A stretch of 64,000 nucleotides of DNA from Ancylostoma caninum (lineage: Eukaryota > Nematoda > Chromadorea > Rhabditida > Ancylostomatidae). Location of the stretch: the NCBI GenBank assembly GCA_037903475.1, contig JBAJFG010000370.1, positions 186,001 to 250,000 of the forward strand, given 5' to 3'. Position 1 is the first letter of the stretch; the number at the start of each line of letters is the position of its first letter. A program made the translations under genes and the position numbers. This document shows, piece after piece, positions 52,994-62,070 of the stretch. Below the pieces are notes generated by a model. That model did no database searches. It was not told the DNA's origin and was given only the letters and a program-made list of their open reading frames with translations.

Positions 52994-53408
52994 TTAAAGG
53001 CAGGGGTCCACCTCATTTTCGTAGTTCAGCTAACAGCAGATTCTGCATCTACTCGGCGCGGTGGTTCCAACGGTATACATAAATTGTCTCAGAATGGTCT
53101 ATACACCCGTCTTCCAGGACGGGGTCTGTAACAGTTTGCCAACCCGAGTTTACGTGTGAAGCCGTTGATCTTATCGATTGGACACGCCAAGACTCTTTGA
53201 CCGACGCGGCAGCCGTGGCAGGCAGCCAGCACAGCTTGGAGCGATCCGCCTCCGGGCTCCAAATTTTTATCCAGTTCGAGCTTTTCAAAAAAGGGGATTT
53301 CGTCGCATCTGTGCCTGTTGATGTACATCCCAGGAATCAACATGATGAGAAGGTCTAGGATATGTTGGTAAATCCAACAGGCAGAACGAGGTGGCCCTCT
53401 GCCTTTAA
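52994..53408. mobile_element. MITE with TTAAAGGCAG termini, subfamily C
   Basis: 415 bp. Left TTAAAGGCAGGGGTCCACCT, right complement TTAAAGGCAGAGGGCCACCT. TTAA at 52994-52997 and 53405-53408. The internal 53049-53300 is GC-richer and open on the minus strand for about 80 codons, without a recognisable domain. Confidence 0.72.
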
Positions 53409-53471
53409 GAGTAATCCTCTTGTATGATGTTTATACAAATCTAAATTCATCGTCATTGAGCTTCGATGGTG

Positions 53472-53650
53472 GTGCGTTTTTAGCTGGAAGCACGTAAGCG
53501 GCGCGACCGAGTTATGTAGTTTTCTTCATAGTTAACATCAAATATGATAAAATCTGTTAGCAAAATCTTGATTAGCCCAACATGCTGGTGATTCCAGAGC
53601 GGGCGGCGCGGCCGCGCCGCGTGCATCCTGTGTCCGTGAAAGACGCACTG
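53472..53650. repeat. GC-rich fold-back repeat, copy 2
   Basis: Shares CATCAAATATGAT, GGTGATTCCAG and the GGCGCGGCCGCGCC palindrome with 13437-13661, and has GTGCGTTTTTAGC / complementary GTGCGTCTTTC termini. Lies 63 bp beyond the subfamily C MITE. Confidence 0.6.
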
Positions 53651-54035
53651 GGATTGGCGCTCACTGTATGTGCACTTGAGCTACATTTATAGCGCATCGG
53701 AGTCTGTTCCGGTCGGGTAACATGGAAAGGTAGTACAATTGGTGATCACTCTTTTGCTGTCTACCACCCGGAACTGCTTTTGATTCTGATCATTCTCATC
53801 ATCGACCGTTTTGGGTTTTATTATACCATACGACAAGCATGCAATGACTCACTTTGTTCCTTCAATTCAGAACGTTTTCACTTTTTTTTTGTGAGTGGAA
53901 GGTGAGCTTATACTCATTGGTTTTCTACGCAACTGACTGACGTCCAGATTTATATGCGCTCGTCCTCGGCTTTGATTACCTGTTCTGCTTTTTTAACGAA
54001 CATCTTGGTGCAAGAAAACAAACAGATAATGTGGG

Positions 54036-54047
54036 CTTTCCAGAGCT
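54036..54047 (+). promoter_or_regulatory. Candidate trans-splice acceptor / short 5' leader of the MIG-18-like gene
   Basis: A pyrimidine-rich ctttccag ends at 54043, 4 bp before the ATG at 54048. A T-rich stretch lies at 53978-53998. Nematode mRNAs commonly receive a spliced leader at such sites a few bases before the start codon. No TATA box or cis-spliced upstream exon is evident. Inference only. Confidence 0.4.
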
Positions 54048-57000
54048 ATGACTCCACTCTTGCTCGCTCTGTTCATCCCTTCTGTGACCAGTTCATGCAT
54101 CGATGATGGTGTGAAACACGCTGAAGGCGAGAAATGGGTCAGAAATGGAAATTTCCTGGTCACATGCAGTTTTGACGAAATCAAGGTACGAACGTATGAG
54201 TAAAGGTAAAGGTAAATTACACTAGGTTTGTGCGTTTATCGTGCGCGACCATGTGATGAAGAATAGGCTCAAATGCACCTCTGACGCACCTCTAACGCAG
54301 CCCTGACGTAAGCGAAATGGACGCGGTTTCTGCGCCTCTGCGACCTCACCGTATTCTGAATTGAATGTACCTGTCGTGTTGATCTGTCCTCACCTAAGTC
54401 TGATGTGCGGTTGACCACGCAATTAACACAAATTGCTTTCAAAGCAAATCTTCAGCAAGGAAGAGTTAGCTGTTCGCTAGAGTCTAGCAAGCATTGGTGT
54501 TGATTAGTCACAACCACACGTGGTCAGCGACTTTTTGCCCTTGACTGCTTGCACCTTTCTCCCCTATAACTCTTCCTGAGAATCGTTTCTAAGGTGCTTT
54601 TTCTCCAGCAGGCCCTCCAAGTTACTCTGAACTTTCTATTGATTCCACAGCAAAAATCTCCTACTCACTTGTTAATCCCACTTAATTGGAGCCATTTGAG
54701 AGACTGAAAAATCGGGAAGAGTATCCCCAGACTTCGCCAGCAATCGCAGCGATCGCCACGACCGCCGGCGGTGGCCACATGGATAATACGAAAGAGGAGA
54801 TAAGGGCAATTTATACTTGTTGCGTGCGTCAGTCGCGTGTCTGACGCGCGCATCCATTTGTGAAGGATTTCCCATAAGGGCCGGTAAACGCGCCATGGAA
54901 ATCCTAAATGAAGAGAACACGCGGCCGCCGCGACGTCGTTAACGGATGCGAATGGGCCCTGTTCTTCATCATATAGACACTCGCGCTCCAGTCGCACGCA
55001 TCTACTATTATACAAATTGCCCTATACCAACGTGAGAGGGATGATAATCAGAGTGGCGTGGCGATCGATAGGTATTTTTCCACTTTTGCTATCGTTCACG
55101 TCGCTAGTTCATTTTGGGCACATCCTCGAGAAAACAGGCAATGAGAAGGGAAGTCTGGGGATACTCGAAGATTTAAACCTGCACAATCACTTTGGAGTGA
55201 AAAAAAACCCTTGCGCTTCCTCAGGAGTGAAGGCCTTATTACTTCAACCCATTCCAAACCTCTCAAAAATCCTCTATAGATGAAGTCCATGTTCACTATC
55301 TTCTAGCTAACCGTCAATTGGAGGCATCGTTTGTATGAATTTCATGAATACGTATTTTGTTTTCCTTAGGGATGTTATGGGAACGGTGATGTCGAAGCTT
55401 GCAGGTTAGTGCCGTTGCACAACACAAGTCTTCCAGCAGTTCGCGAGTATAGCTCTTTCAACCTTTGAAATATCGCTCAATTAGTATCAAAGGGTTAGGT
55501 CTGGAAAACGCTGGCGCAAAATGAGAGAAGAACCCTCAAAATCGTAGCAGCTTTATTTCATATGACAAAATACGAATGCTGCCGAAGAGTGAACGAACTG
55601 GTTTTGTTGGTAGAAGATTTCAGGTGTTGAACTGTCTCACCGACGCAGGCACTGTGCTCGAGTTAGGCACTGCATCCCATGTGGAGAACGGAGTTGAGTA
55701 CTCGTGTACAGATGACGAGCCTATGTATGAAGGTTTCTTTTTTCTTAGTACCCGACATCTATACAGTTTCTGCTGATCACAAACTCGATATTGCAGGCTC
55801 TGGGGAGGAGATATCGGTGAACGACTGTCCAGATAATGCGGATGGCTCAGACGACATAACGATTGGAAATTTTCTAATTTGCTGTATTTCCAAGAGATTC
55901 AAAGGTGAGCTGTAAGAATAGTTCATGATGAGTCCCATGTTCAACGTTCTTCATCGCCACTGGTTTCACATCGCCGAAACGTTGCTCACATAAAAATAAA
56001 TCGAAGAAAATAGTAATGAAATATTCTTTGCACCAATCATCATTCTTTTTTAAATAAAAGCAAAAATTCTACGTAGTCGTCCACTTTATATTATATGTGT
56101 AACACAGTACATGCCTGCAGGATGCGTCTACGATTATGGAGACTCTGTCAATCCATTCTGTCGCTCCATAGCATCGAGATTACTGGTTCTTAATATAAAG
56201 AGAGGTCTTGCGTTCCACCAATTCTTCTACAATTAGTTATTAATCAATTAAATCAAAACCATAATTCCATTAATTCTCAATAATAATATATTAGTAAAGA
56301 TTTTCTAATAGATTCTACTGCCATTAATTTTATGAAACAATAACAAAGAGTATACGCAAGTAGTTAGTAGCTGTTAGGTTATATGAAGACACAAGACAAC
56401 TTTAGCTATAGGTTAGGAATTACATTATCGCTGTGATAGGAAACCCTGTTACTAGTGAAATATATAGCTAGTTCGGGAGAACCCTGAAGTGGTGTTGGGC
56501 ATAAGAATCCAATGCAGTTTACACCACGGGTAACGCTCCCCAGCGATGAAGAGGCTTGCCCTAGCCGAGGAGGAAATAACCTCCGACAAGGAAACTGCAT
56601 AAGAGTCTAGGAAGGACCGCCTCAGACTCAATGGACTAAGGTCCCCAAACAAAAACAATCCAAACACTCATAACAGTCTATGTTTTATGTTGTCCTCGTC
56701 TAATAATGATAGAAGGGATAATCGATGCAATATTATCCAGCCATCGTATTTCAATGATAGAACAGGAGCTAGATGTAGTAGGAAGGAGTGTAGCATTTGT
56801 GATTCAATTAATTTCAATAACTATGCAAAGAGCTCAACAACAAATTGCAGAATCAGGACGAACAAGCCTGATAATGCTAACTGTGATTCCAGGAACTTAG
56901 TTTATATGATCACTTGTCTAACATGTCACCTGCAATATGTAGGTGAAACTACACAAACACTTAGATCCAGAGTCTGCCAACACAAAAGAAGTTTTGAGAA

Positions 57001-60000
57001 GCTAAATTTGAATACCTTTCTGGTTACTCATTTCAAAGATACGGGACATAATCCACTACATATTAGTATAGATATACTTGATCATATTTCTGGAGATGAT
57101 AATATTAAAGCGCAACTGAGAGACAGGGAGTTAGCATGGATACAGTATATGATCACAGCATATCCTTTTGGTTTCAATGATCAAATTAAAGGTTTTGGCA
57201 ACATCTCAGACAATGTAAGTCCGTTAGAGAAAAAGAATCATCCCTACTTTCGATGCCCTGTTAAAAGAGAAAGAAATAGAGGGAAGAAAAGAAGATCCAA
57301 AAAGAAAAGTAAATGCATAGACAGAACGGAAAATATCATAGGCGAAATTAACAATAGAAATGGTAATTCGTTGTATAGATTTTTCAGAACGCTAAACAAG
57401 TTCGACATAGATAGACTCATAGACACTGCGTTCAGTCCACATTTCCATAAGTTCTCATACGAGTTGAAATATAAAATCTACGCATTAGTTGCTATGCCTT
57501 TCTGGATGAAACAGAGTTATGTAAAGGAATTCAAAGAAGATATTGTTGTACGTGTTCAATATAAAGGCGATATTATGTATCGAATAAAGCTGAACAAAAT
57601 TTTTAATAGTATGGAAGTAAAGCGAATCTTAGAGAGTTATATACCAAATTATCTATCTGTAAATGATCTTAAAGTTAGAATAGCAAACAAAACTAATCCT
57701 CCCATATGCCTCAAACTTTTCAACTATAATAAATTTCTTAGAAGCCTTAATCAACAAGACATTTGTGATATAGAAAATAGCGAGTGTATCTGTGAAAGGC
57801 GCGCCGATTTTATTGATATACACCATAATCATATATGCACAGGAAATCTAGACATAGTTGAAGACGTCAATCTTAGAAATCTTTTAAGTAAAGGCACCAA
57901 GTATAGAGTGCATACTAGGATAAGTAAGAAAGAGATAAGGGATGAAGTACATAGGGTAACTACAGAGTTTGTAGGTAAGACTCTCGCTAGATTTAGAGCT
58001 AGCAGATCTCTGGGGCAGAACTTAACACAAGTTATTGAAAACTATATATGTAAGCGTATCAAACCCAAATTGTTTAACTTATATGATCCTCAAAAAGTCA
58101 AGGAAGATGAATGTAATGTAGAATCATTAAAAGAACTTCAGCGATATTTCGTAATCACATCTGTGGACAAAGCATCTTCCAATTATAGTTTCACGTGTAA
58201 GAAGTTATATATCAAAATGCTTAAGAAAGAAATGGAGCAAGCCGATATGGACGGTAGTACTTATGTTGCGACTTCATTACAAGAGAATGATGTCAAGGAG
58301 ATACATTATAGAATAATCAGAGGGTTGAACATTAAACAAGAAAAAGGGTTAGAAAGCATACCGAGAATATATGGGATACCAAAAATGCACAAGACCCCTA
58401 TCAAATTTCGTTTCATCACTGGTGCTAAGAGAAGTACCCTCAAACCACTAGCTACTACTCTGCAGATCATACTTTCGCACTTTCGGCAACACTTCATGAA
58501 CTATTGCAAAGTTATAAAGGAAAGGACGGGGGTAAAACATTTTTGGGCGGTAGAAAATAGCATTAAAGTCATTAAGGACATGTACATAAATAACGGGAAA
58601 CAGCTGTACTCTGCGGATTTCACCAGCCTTTTCACCAGCCTACCACATGCAGTCATTAGGGAGAACCTTAGGAAGCTAGTGATACTTTGCATGAAAGAGT
58701 ACAATTACATCAGAGTTATTAATAATAAGATTAACTATACAAGTCACGAAGGTAGTAGAGGCAATTACTTTAGAAAGGAAGACATAATTTATATGATAGA
58801 TTCTTTACTTGATTCCAGCTATGTCTACTACGGAGGTCTTATATATAAGCAAGTTAGGGGTATACCGCAGGGTGCGTCATGCAGTCCACAACTAGCGGAC
58901 CTCACTTTAGCCTATATGGAGTACGAATTCATTAGAAGTAAACTTAATACTGAAGGTAATAGGAGAGTTGGTTTCTATAATGGCACTTACAGGTACATTG
59001 ATGACATCCTACACATTTTAAACGATGCGCTTGGTTTTGAAAATAGTCTCAAAGAAATTTACCATCCTTCACTTTGTATAGAGAAAACCAACCTCTCCCA
59101 ATATGAAACCAACTTTCTAGATCTTAATATTTCTACAGATAAAGATGAAATTAACTACAGCCTATTCAATAAGACTGATAGCTATAACTTTAAGGTTATA
59201 AGATATCCTAGTAATACGTCTAACATTCCCAAGCATATAATCATTAATACTTTCATCGGAGAAATAGTAAGGATAAGTAGGACCTGTAGCAAATATCAAG
59301 ACTTTACCAGTAGGCTCACTGACTTGTGCATCATATGTGTAAGCAATAAGTGGACTCCAGACATGGTTGTTAGAGTGCTGTGTCATGCTCTTAGAAGTAG
59401 ACCATTCATAATGCGAAGATACGGCTTTGATAGCACCGTTCATTTTCCACTTCTACACTTGATAAGACGCAAGATATATGCAGAATAGGCAGATACTTGA
59501 ATGCATATAGGCGGGAGCGCATTCAAAAGTAATCGATGGTGACCTCAAGCATAGAGTAGTATATAAGCCAGCAGTAACTTATCTTGGCTCACTGGACTAC
59601 CTCATATCATCCTCTGTCTCTGTTATTAGTGGTAATTCACTCACTCTCTTGTTTCCTAAGAATACAAGGAACTTTCGAAGTCTCCTTGGGAACTACTGAT
59701 GAAAGGGTCCTAGACCCGGGGGCGCCAAGGAGACCACACTTCCGGTCTAGTTCAAGCCCCGAAACCGGTGTGTGAAAAACTGAACAACATTTTAGCTCTC
59801 CTATGTTCTTCTCTAAGCTCTCATTTCTTTCACTTTATCTTAAAGTAACATCGTTTTGTTTTACACCCATTAATAGCTTGTGTCTCTTTCAACAGTACAT
59901 GCCTGCAGGATGCGTCGACGATTATGGAGACTCTGTCAAGACTGGACACTTTGTCTTAGGAAAAGGACTGCTCAAGTACTGTAATATTCAGAAGAATGGC

Positions 60001-60407
60001 ATGCGAGCAAGAATCGAACCAAAGGGTAAGATTCACGAAATTTGGGAACAGGATTCTATTTTAGATTAAGGAACATCATTCCCTACAAAATATTGCTTTC
60101 ATCAGGATGCTTCAATGGATCCCGAACTGATGATGTTGAAGACGTCTCGTTCCATGTGAAGAAGTACACTGTTTGGCGGCAAGGTACGCGGAAGCTGAGA
60201 TTTTGATAGCTTAAGCGTTTGCACACTTTTCACTATTTCATTTTTACGCTTCTATATTTTTGCGGAATTTTTTCCTTTTCAGGAGCCTATGACATGAGGT
60301 GCGGAGACGAAGGCATCCACGTGTACAGATGTTATGTGGACAGTAAAATGGTGTACGTTGGACAAGCTTGGATAGACAGCGAAGGCGTTGTAAATATATG
60401 CAAATAA
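54048..60407 (+). CDS. Secreted MIG-18-like (fibronectin type I-like) cysteine-rich protein, 7 exons, with a retroelement in intron 4
   Basis: Exons, read by eye from splice sites and frame: 54048-54185, 55370-55404, 55617-55732, 55797-55904, 59909-60025, 60106-60183, 60283-60407. They sum to 717 bp, giving 238 residues and a TAA stop. Residues 1-16 form a hydrophobic signal peptide. The mature part starts CIDDG and carries a GEKW motif (27-30) and C40. Cysteines recur at 48, 57, 64, 88, 107, 125, 126, 134 and 173. This spacing, with repeated 'GC' and 'Y/F-x-C' pairs, is that of the nematode family annotated as abnormal cell migration protein 18-like, fibronectin type I, a secreted extracellular-matrix family. 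Introns 3, 5 and 6 are 64-99 bp. Exons 4-7 join in phase 1 at a conserved Gly codon. Weakest call: the exon 3 acceptor (agaag at 55616), chosen because the better-looking tttcag 7 bp downstream hits a stop. Intron 1 (1184 bp) holds a MITE; intron 4 (4004 bp) holds the Naiad element and would be 216 bp without it. The substrate or partner cannot be told from sequence. Confidence 0.72.
54803..55023. mobile_element. MITE, ATA-flanked family, copy 2, in intron 1 of the MIG-18-like gene
   Basis: 221 bp. Left AGGGCAATTTATACTTG, right complement AGGGCAATTTGTATAA, then TGCGTGCG on both arms. ATA at 54800-54802 and 55024-55026. Its minus strand happens to be open for about 116 codons, but that is inverted-repeat sequence, not a gene. 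A further CG-rich stretch in the same intron (54218-54340) may be a decayed relative. Confidence 0.7.
55943..55995 (+). other. Penelope-like-element end remnant (GCCGAAACGTTG motif) in intron 4
   Basis: TCGCCGAAACGTTG at 55971-55984 is identical over 14 bp to the core of the hammerhead at 38283-38334 (other strand). The upstream CUGANGA half is degraded (CTGGTTT), so this is probably a decayed hammerhead from an older canonical Penelope-like element, about 110 bp upstream of the Naiad insertion. Confidence 0.4.
56104..56151 (+). repeat. Upstream copy of the 48 bp direct repeat flanking the Naiad element
   Basis: Holds 17 bp of intron 4 end (acceptor tgcctgcag ending 56120) and 31 bp of exon 5. 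Identical to 59892-59939 except T at 56129 where the downstream copy has G at 59917. Similarity stops sharply on both sides, as expected for a target-site duplication. If spliced here, the exon would run into the element leader and stop at 56234-56236. Confidence 0.85.
56152..56686 (+). other. Naiad 5' leader
   Basis: Non-coding and AT-rich at 56220-56400. A more GC-rich part at 56516-56640 has hairpin potential: GGCT/AGCC stem at about 56552-56566, and GGAGG with CCTCC at about 56569-56583. The segment GATGAAGAGGCT ... GGAGGAAATAACC at about 56545-56580 loosely recalls a hammerhead core (GATGA, hairpin, GAAA), but the full CUGANGA is absent. No long repeat shared with the 3' region was seen. 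Confidence 0.45.
56687..59488 (+). CDS. Penelope-like (Naiad) polyprotein: GIY-YIG endonuclease plus reverse transcriptase, 933 aa
   Basis: Domains in order. Cys cluster C30/C35/C38. GIY-YIG nuclease about 70-165: VYM 72-74 and YVG 84-86 stand for GIY/YIG; R95, H99, E148 and N164 are the likely catalytic set; C77, C80, H115 and H121 form the CCHH zinc site of Penelope-like nucleases. A basic stretch 193-209 (KKRRSKKKSK) is a likely nuclear or nucleolar signal. CxC linker C367-I-C369, with C384 in HICTGNL. Reverse transcriptase about 485-890: DKA at 494-496, GIPKMHK 563-569, motif A aspartate D644 (SADFTSLFTSL), motif B GIPQGASCSP 725-734, and catalytic YIDD 770-773. The stretch about 595-640 between the fingers motifs and motif A fits the insertion-in-fingers domain shared with telomerase. 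The protein would nick target DNA and prime reverse transcription. The frame is open from 56603, but 56687 is the first ATG. No in-frame TGA, so unlike spider and clam Naiads it is not a selenoprotein. Confidence 0.9.
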   Translation: MLSSSNNDRRDNRCNIIQPSYFNDRTGARCSRKECSICDSINFNNYAKSSTTNCRIRTNKPDNANCDSRNLVYMITCLTCHLQYVGETTQTLRSRVCQHKRSFEKLNLNTFLVTHFKDTGHNPLHISIDILDHISGDDNIKAQLRDRELAWIQYMITAYPFGFNDQIKGFGNISDNVSPLEKKNHPYFRCPVKRERNRGKKRRSKKKSKCIDRTENIIGEINNRNGNSLYRFFRTLNKFDIDRLIDTAFSPHFHKFSYELKYKIYALVAMPFWMKQSYVKEFKEDIVVRVQYKGDIMYRIKLNKIFNSMEVKRILESYIPNYLSVNDLKVRIANKTNPPICLKLFNYNKFLRSLNQQDICDIENSECICERRADFIDIHHNHICTGNLDIVEDVNLRNLLSKGTKYRVHTRISKKEIRDEVHRVTTEFVGKTLARFRASRSLGQNLTQVIENYICKRIKPKLFNLYDPQKVKEDECNVESLKELQRYFVITSVDKASSNYSFTCKKLYIKMLKKEMEQADMDGSTYVATSLQENDVKEIHYRIIRGLNIKQEKGLESIPRIYGIPKMHKTPIKFRFITGAKRSTLKPLATTLQIILSHFRQHFMNYCKVIKERTGVKHFWAVENSIKVIKDMYINNGKQLYSADFTSLFTSLPHAVIRENLRKLVILCMKEYNYIRVINNKINYTSHEGSRGNYFRKEDIIYMIDSLLDSSYVYYGGLIYKQVRGIPQGASCSPQLADLTLAYMEYEFIRSKLNTEGNRRVGFYNGTYRYIDDILHILNDALGFENSLKEIYHPSLCIEKTNLSQYETNFLDLNISTDKDEINYSLFNKTDSYNFKVIRYPSNTSNIPKHIIINTFIGEIVRISRTCSKYQDFTSRLTDLCIICVSNKWTPDMVVRVLCHALRSRPFIMRRYGFDSTVHFPLLHLIRRKIYAE
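59489..59891 (+). other. Naiad 3' region with TATA-like motif and a structured, hammerhead-like segment
   Basis: TATATAAG at 59560-59567 is a plausible core-promoter element. Such motifs at a 3' end make sense for Penelope-like elements arranged in tandem, where one copy drives the next. At about 59697-59765 the RNA would contain CUGAUGA, a GGGTC/GACCC hairpin, a GGGGC/GCCCC stem enclosing a GACC/GGTC hairpin, and then GAAACCGGU. This resembles a hammerhead with an expanded stem II, but the residue after GGU is G, where the ribozyme needs A, C or U, so cleavage activity is doubtful. Confidence 0.4.
59892..59939 (+). repeat. Downstream copy of the 48 bp direct repeat, containing the working exon 5 acceptor
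   Basis: Second copy of the flanking duplication. Its acceptor ends at 59908 and the exon continues uninterrupted to 60025 in the host frame (KG-C-V-D-D). The element's last bases (about 59870-59891) are pyrimidine-rich and could serve as the polypyrimidine tract of this acceptor. Confidence 0.85.
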
Positions 60408-61553
60408 ATATGCCGTTATTTTTGTTTCCAGGAATGCACCAAAACCTTTTGATGAGGCAAAATTTTTCTTCTTCTCTCTTTCAGAACGGCTAGTTTTTTC
60501 CTAGCAGAGCACTTTTGCATATTTATTTCACTGTCTAATCGATAAACTTCTGGGAAATGAGGACTATCGTCCTTCGCATGTCCTGGCATCTTTTCTGTGT
60601 GTGCACTTCAACAACTTGGAAGAAAAATTTCCGATAATCTGAAACGATCATACTTGCAGTGAGATTGCCAAGCGTTTGTTTCCATTGTCGTCGCACTGTG
60701 TCCAACTCTGCCCCGTGGCAGGGGTCCCGCCACACGCATTGCAGTAGGGTAGTTCAAACGCAGTTGTCGCACGCAGGCGGTAGGGTGCGGCTGAGCTTCT
60801 AATTCAGTCCTTGCTATGCTGTGACACCGGACGATCGGGTTCTGCTGTGCACTCGCGTCTGATTCTCGTCTGTGATGTTGCCCGTTGTGATGTCTTTTCC
60901 AGACGTAGCAGGTCCTGCTCCGGCTGACGATGCCGCGCTCTGCGAGCCCAACTTCACCGTCTTCTACGCCTAAGCTGACCCCAGTACCTTGGCAGCTGAG
61001 CTTCGAGCGCAGTGCTGTTATTGATTTCCCAACGCGTCTATTGATGCCGTGTGATTTGGTTACCTTACTTGGTTACCTTGAACCATCTAAGGTTTCGTAT
61101 TATGTTATGAATCATTTATGTTGCTAGGAAAGAAGCGTTTTCCCAAGTTCTCGCTGGGTACGTCTTTGGGGATGGTCAGCTACTGGGTAAATGTGAAACG
61201 CATTCCCCACGTACGCGGCCAGTCGTGCTCGGGGTCTGATCTGAGCCCAGAATTGCCTAAAGTCTCTGGCGTATAATAATTATTGAATCAGCTGATCTTC
61301 TCACTCAGAGACTTGCTACGGACGGTTCGCTCCAACATTACCTTCTGGGAAATCACTGGAGCGAGCTGGCCGATGGGGGGACTCCGCTCAGACGGAACTC
61401 CTCCAAGTCGAGTGAGTACAGGCGCTACTGCTACAAATCAAGGGCTCAAGGCGGCATTCTTCAAGATTACCCATGAAATGGCCGCTAGCAGTGTGGCTGC
61501 CTCCGGCAGCATGGCCTTTGGCTGCGCAGTGCCTCGCACAGAAGAGCTCCGAG
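60408..61553. other. 3' flank of the MIG-18-like gene; no further gene recognised
   Basis: AATAAA overlaps the stop codon (60403-60408). Open frames at 60930-61127 and 61283-61585 are GC-richer than their surroundings but have no recognisable motif. Confidence 0.5.
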
Positions 61554-62070
61554 TTTGGCAATACATTTTACGGGATAAAATTTAGCTTGGCAATATGATT
61601 CACGGGAGAATGAGTGAAGAACCTGTTTGACGACATATTTGGCAAGAAAGTCTGCTGACGATACTTTTTACGGATGCTTAGTGATATAAAATGCAAGAGA
61701 ATCTGTTGGCGATACAGACGAGGTTTCCTCGTCGATGCAAATGGCAAGATTTACGTGGCGATATATTTCACGTGTGTTCTGATAAGGCATTCGTTCCATT
61801 CTTACAATTAGTTGGAGGCTTAACCATCGACGGTGTCGATCTGGATGGCTCAGCTGGTATGGCAGCGGACTCCAGGGATTGGTATCATGGCAAGATCTCC
61901 TAACGATATCGAATTTTTTGAGTGGATGATAACCCTTTTGTTTAACGATACAATTGGCAAGGTTCGTTTGGCGACACAAATGGCAGGCTTTGCGTGGCAT
62001 TACATTAGACGAGCTTAATTTGGCAATATATATTACAGGACTTCTTGTTTGGCAATACGACGCGCTTCGT
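61554..62070 (+). repeat. Degenerate interspersed TTTGGCRATAYA repeat
   Basis: About twelve same-strand occurrences of a core such as TTTGGCAATACATTTTACGGG, CTTGGCAATATGATTCACGGG, GTTGGCGATACA, CGTGGCGATATATTTCACG and TTTGGCAATACGACG, spaced 25-90 bp apart. It looks like a decayed tandem array or a clustered binding motif. The rest of the segment shows no gene. Confidence 0.55.

Larger units (their letters stand above)
56152..59891 (+). mobile_element. Naiad-type Penelope-like element (N-terminal GIY-YIG), full coding capacity, in intron 4 of the MIG-18-like gene
   Basis: This is the 3740 bp between the two copies of a 48 bp direct repeat. It has a 535 bp 5' leader, one 2802 bp ORF (56687-59488) and a 403 bp 3' region, in the same orientation as the host gene. 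Base composition is AT-rich, especially at 56230-56340. Canonical Penelope-like elements have the endonuclease at the C-terminus. Here it precedes the reverse transcriptase, as reported for Naiad and Chlamys elements, and the CCHH zinc-binding residues favour Naiad over Chlamys. No obvious pseudo-LTR repeat was found between the two ends by eye. The ORF has no frameshift or stop and the flanking repeats differ at one base in 48, so insertion looks recent. Element ends are set by where the flanking identity stops and may be off by a few bases. Confidence 0.88.

Noticed and set aside
54665..55015. 116-codon open frame (-) in intron 1
   Set aside because: Coincides with the inverted-repeat MITE at 54803-55023 and is antisense to the host gene.
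55616..55624. Alternative exon 3 start at 55624 (after tttcag)
   Set aside because: A better acceptor consensus, but joined to exon 2 it gives an immediate in-frame TGA; the 55617 start keeps the cysteine pattern.
57244..59443. Several minus-strand open frames inside the retroelement ORF
   Set aside because: Shadows of the 933-codon plus-strand ORF, which carries all the expected motifs.
56687..59488. Selenoprotein version of a Naiad ORF
   Set aside because: No in-frame TGA within the 933 codons; Cys codons are ordinary TGT/TGC.
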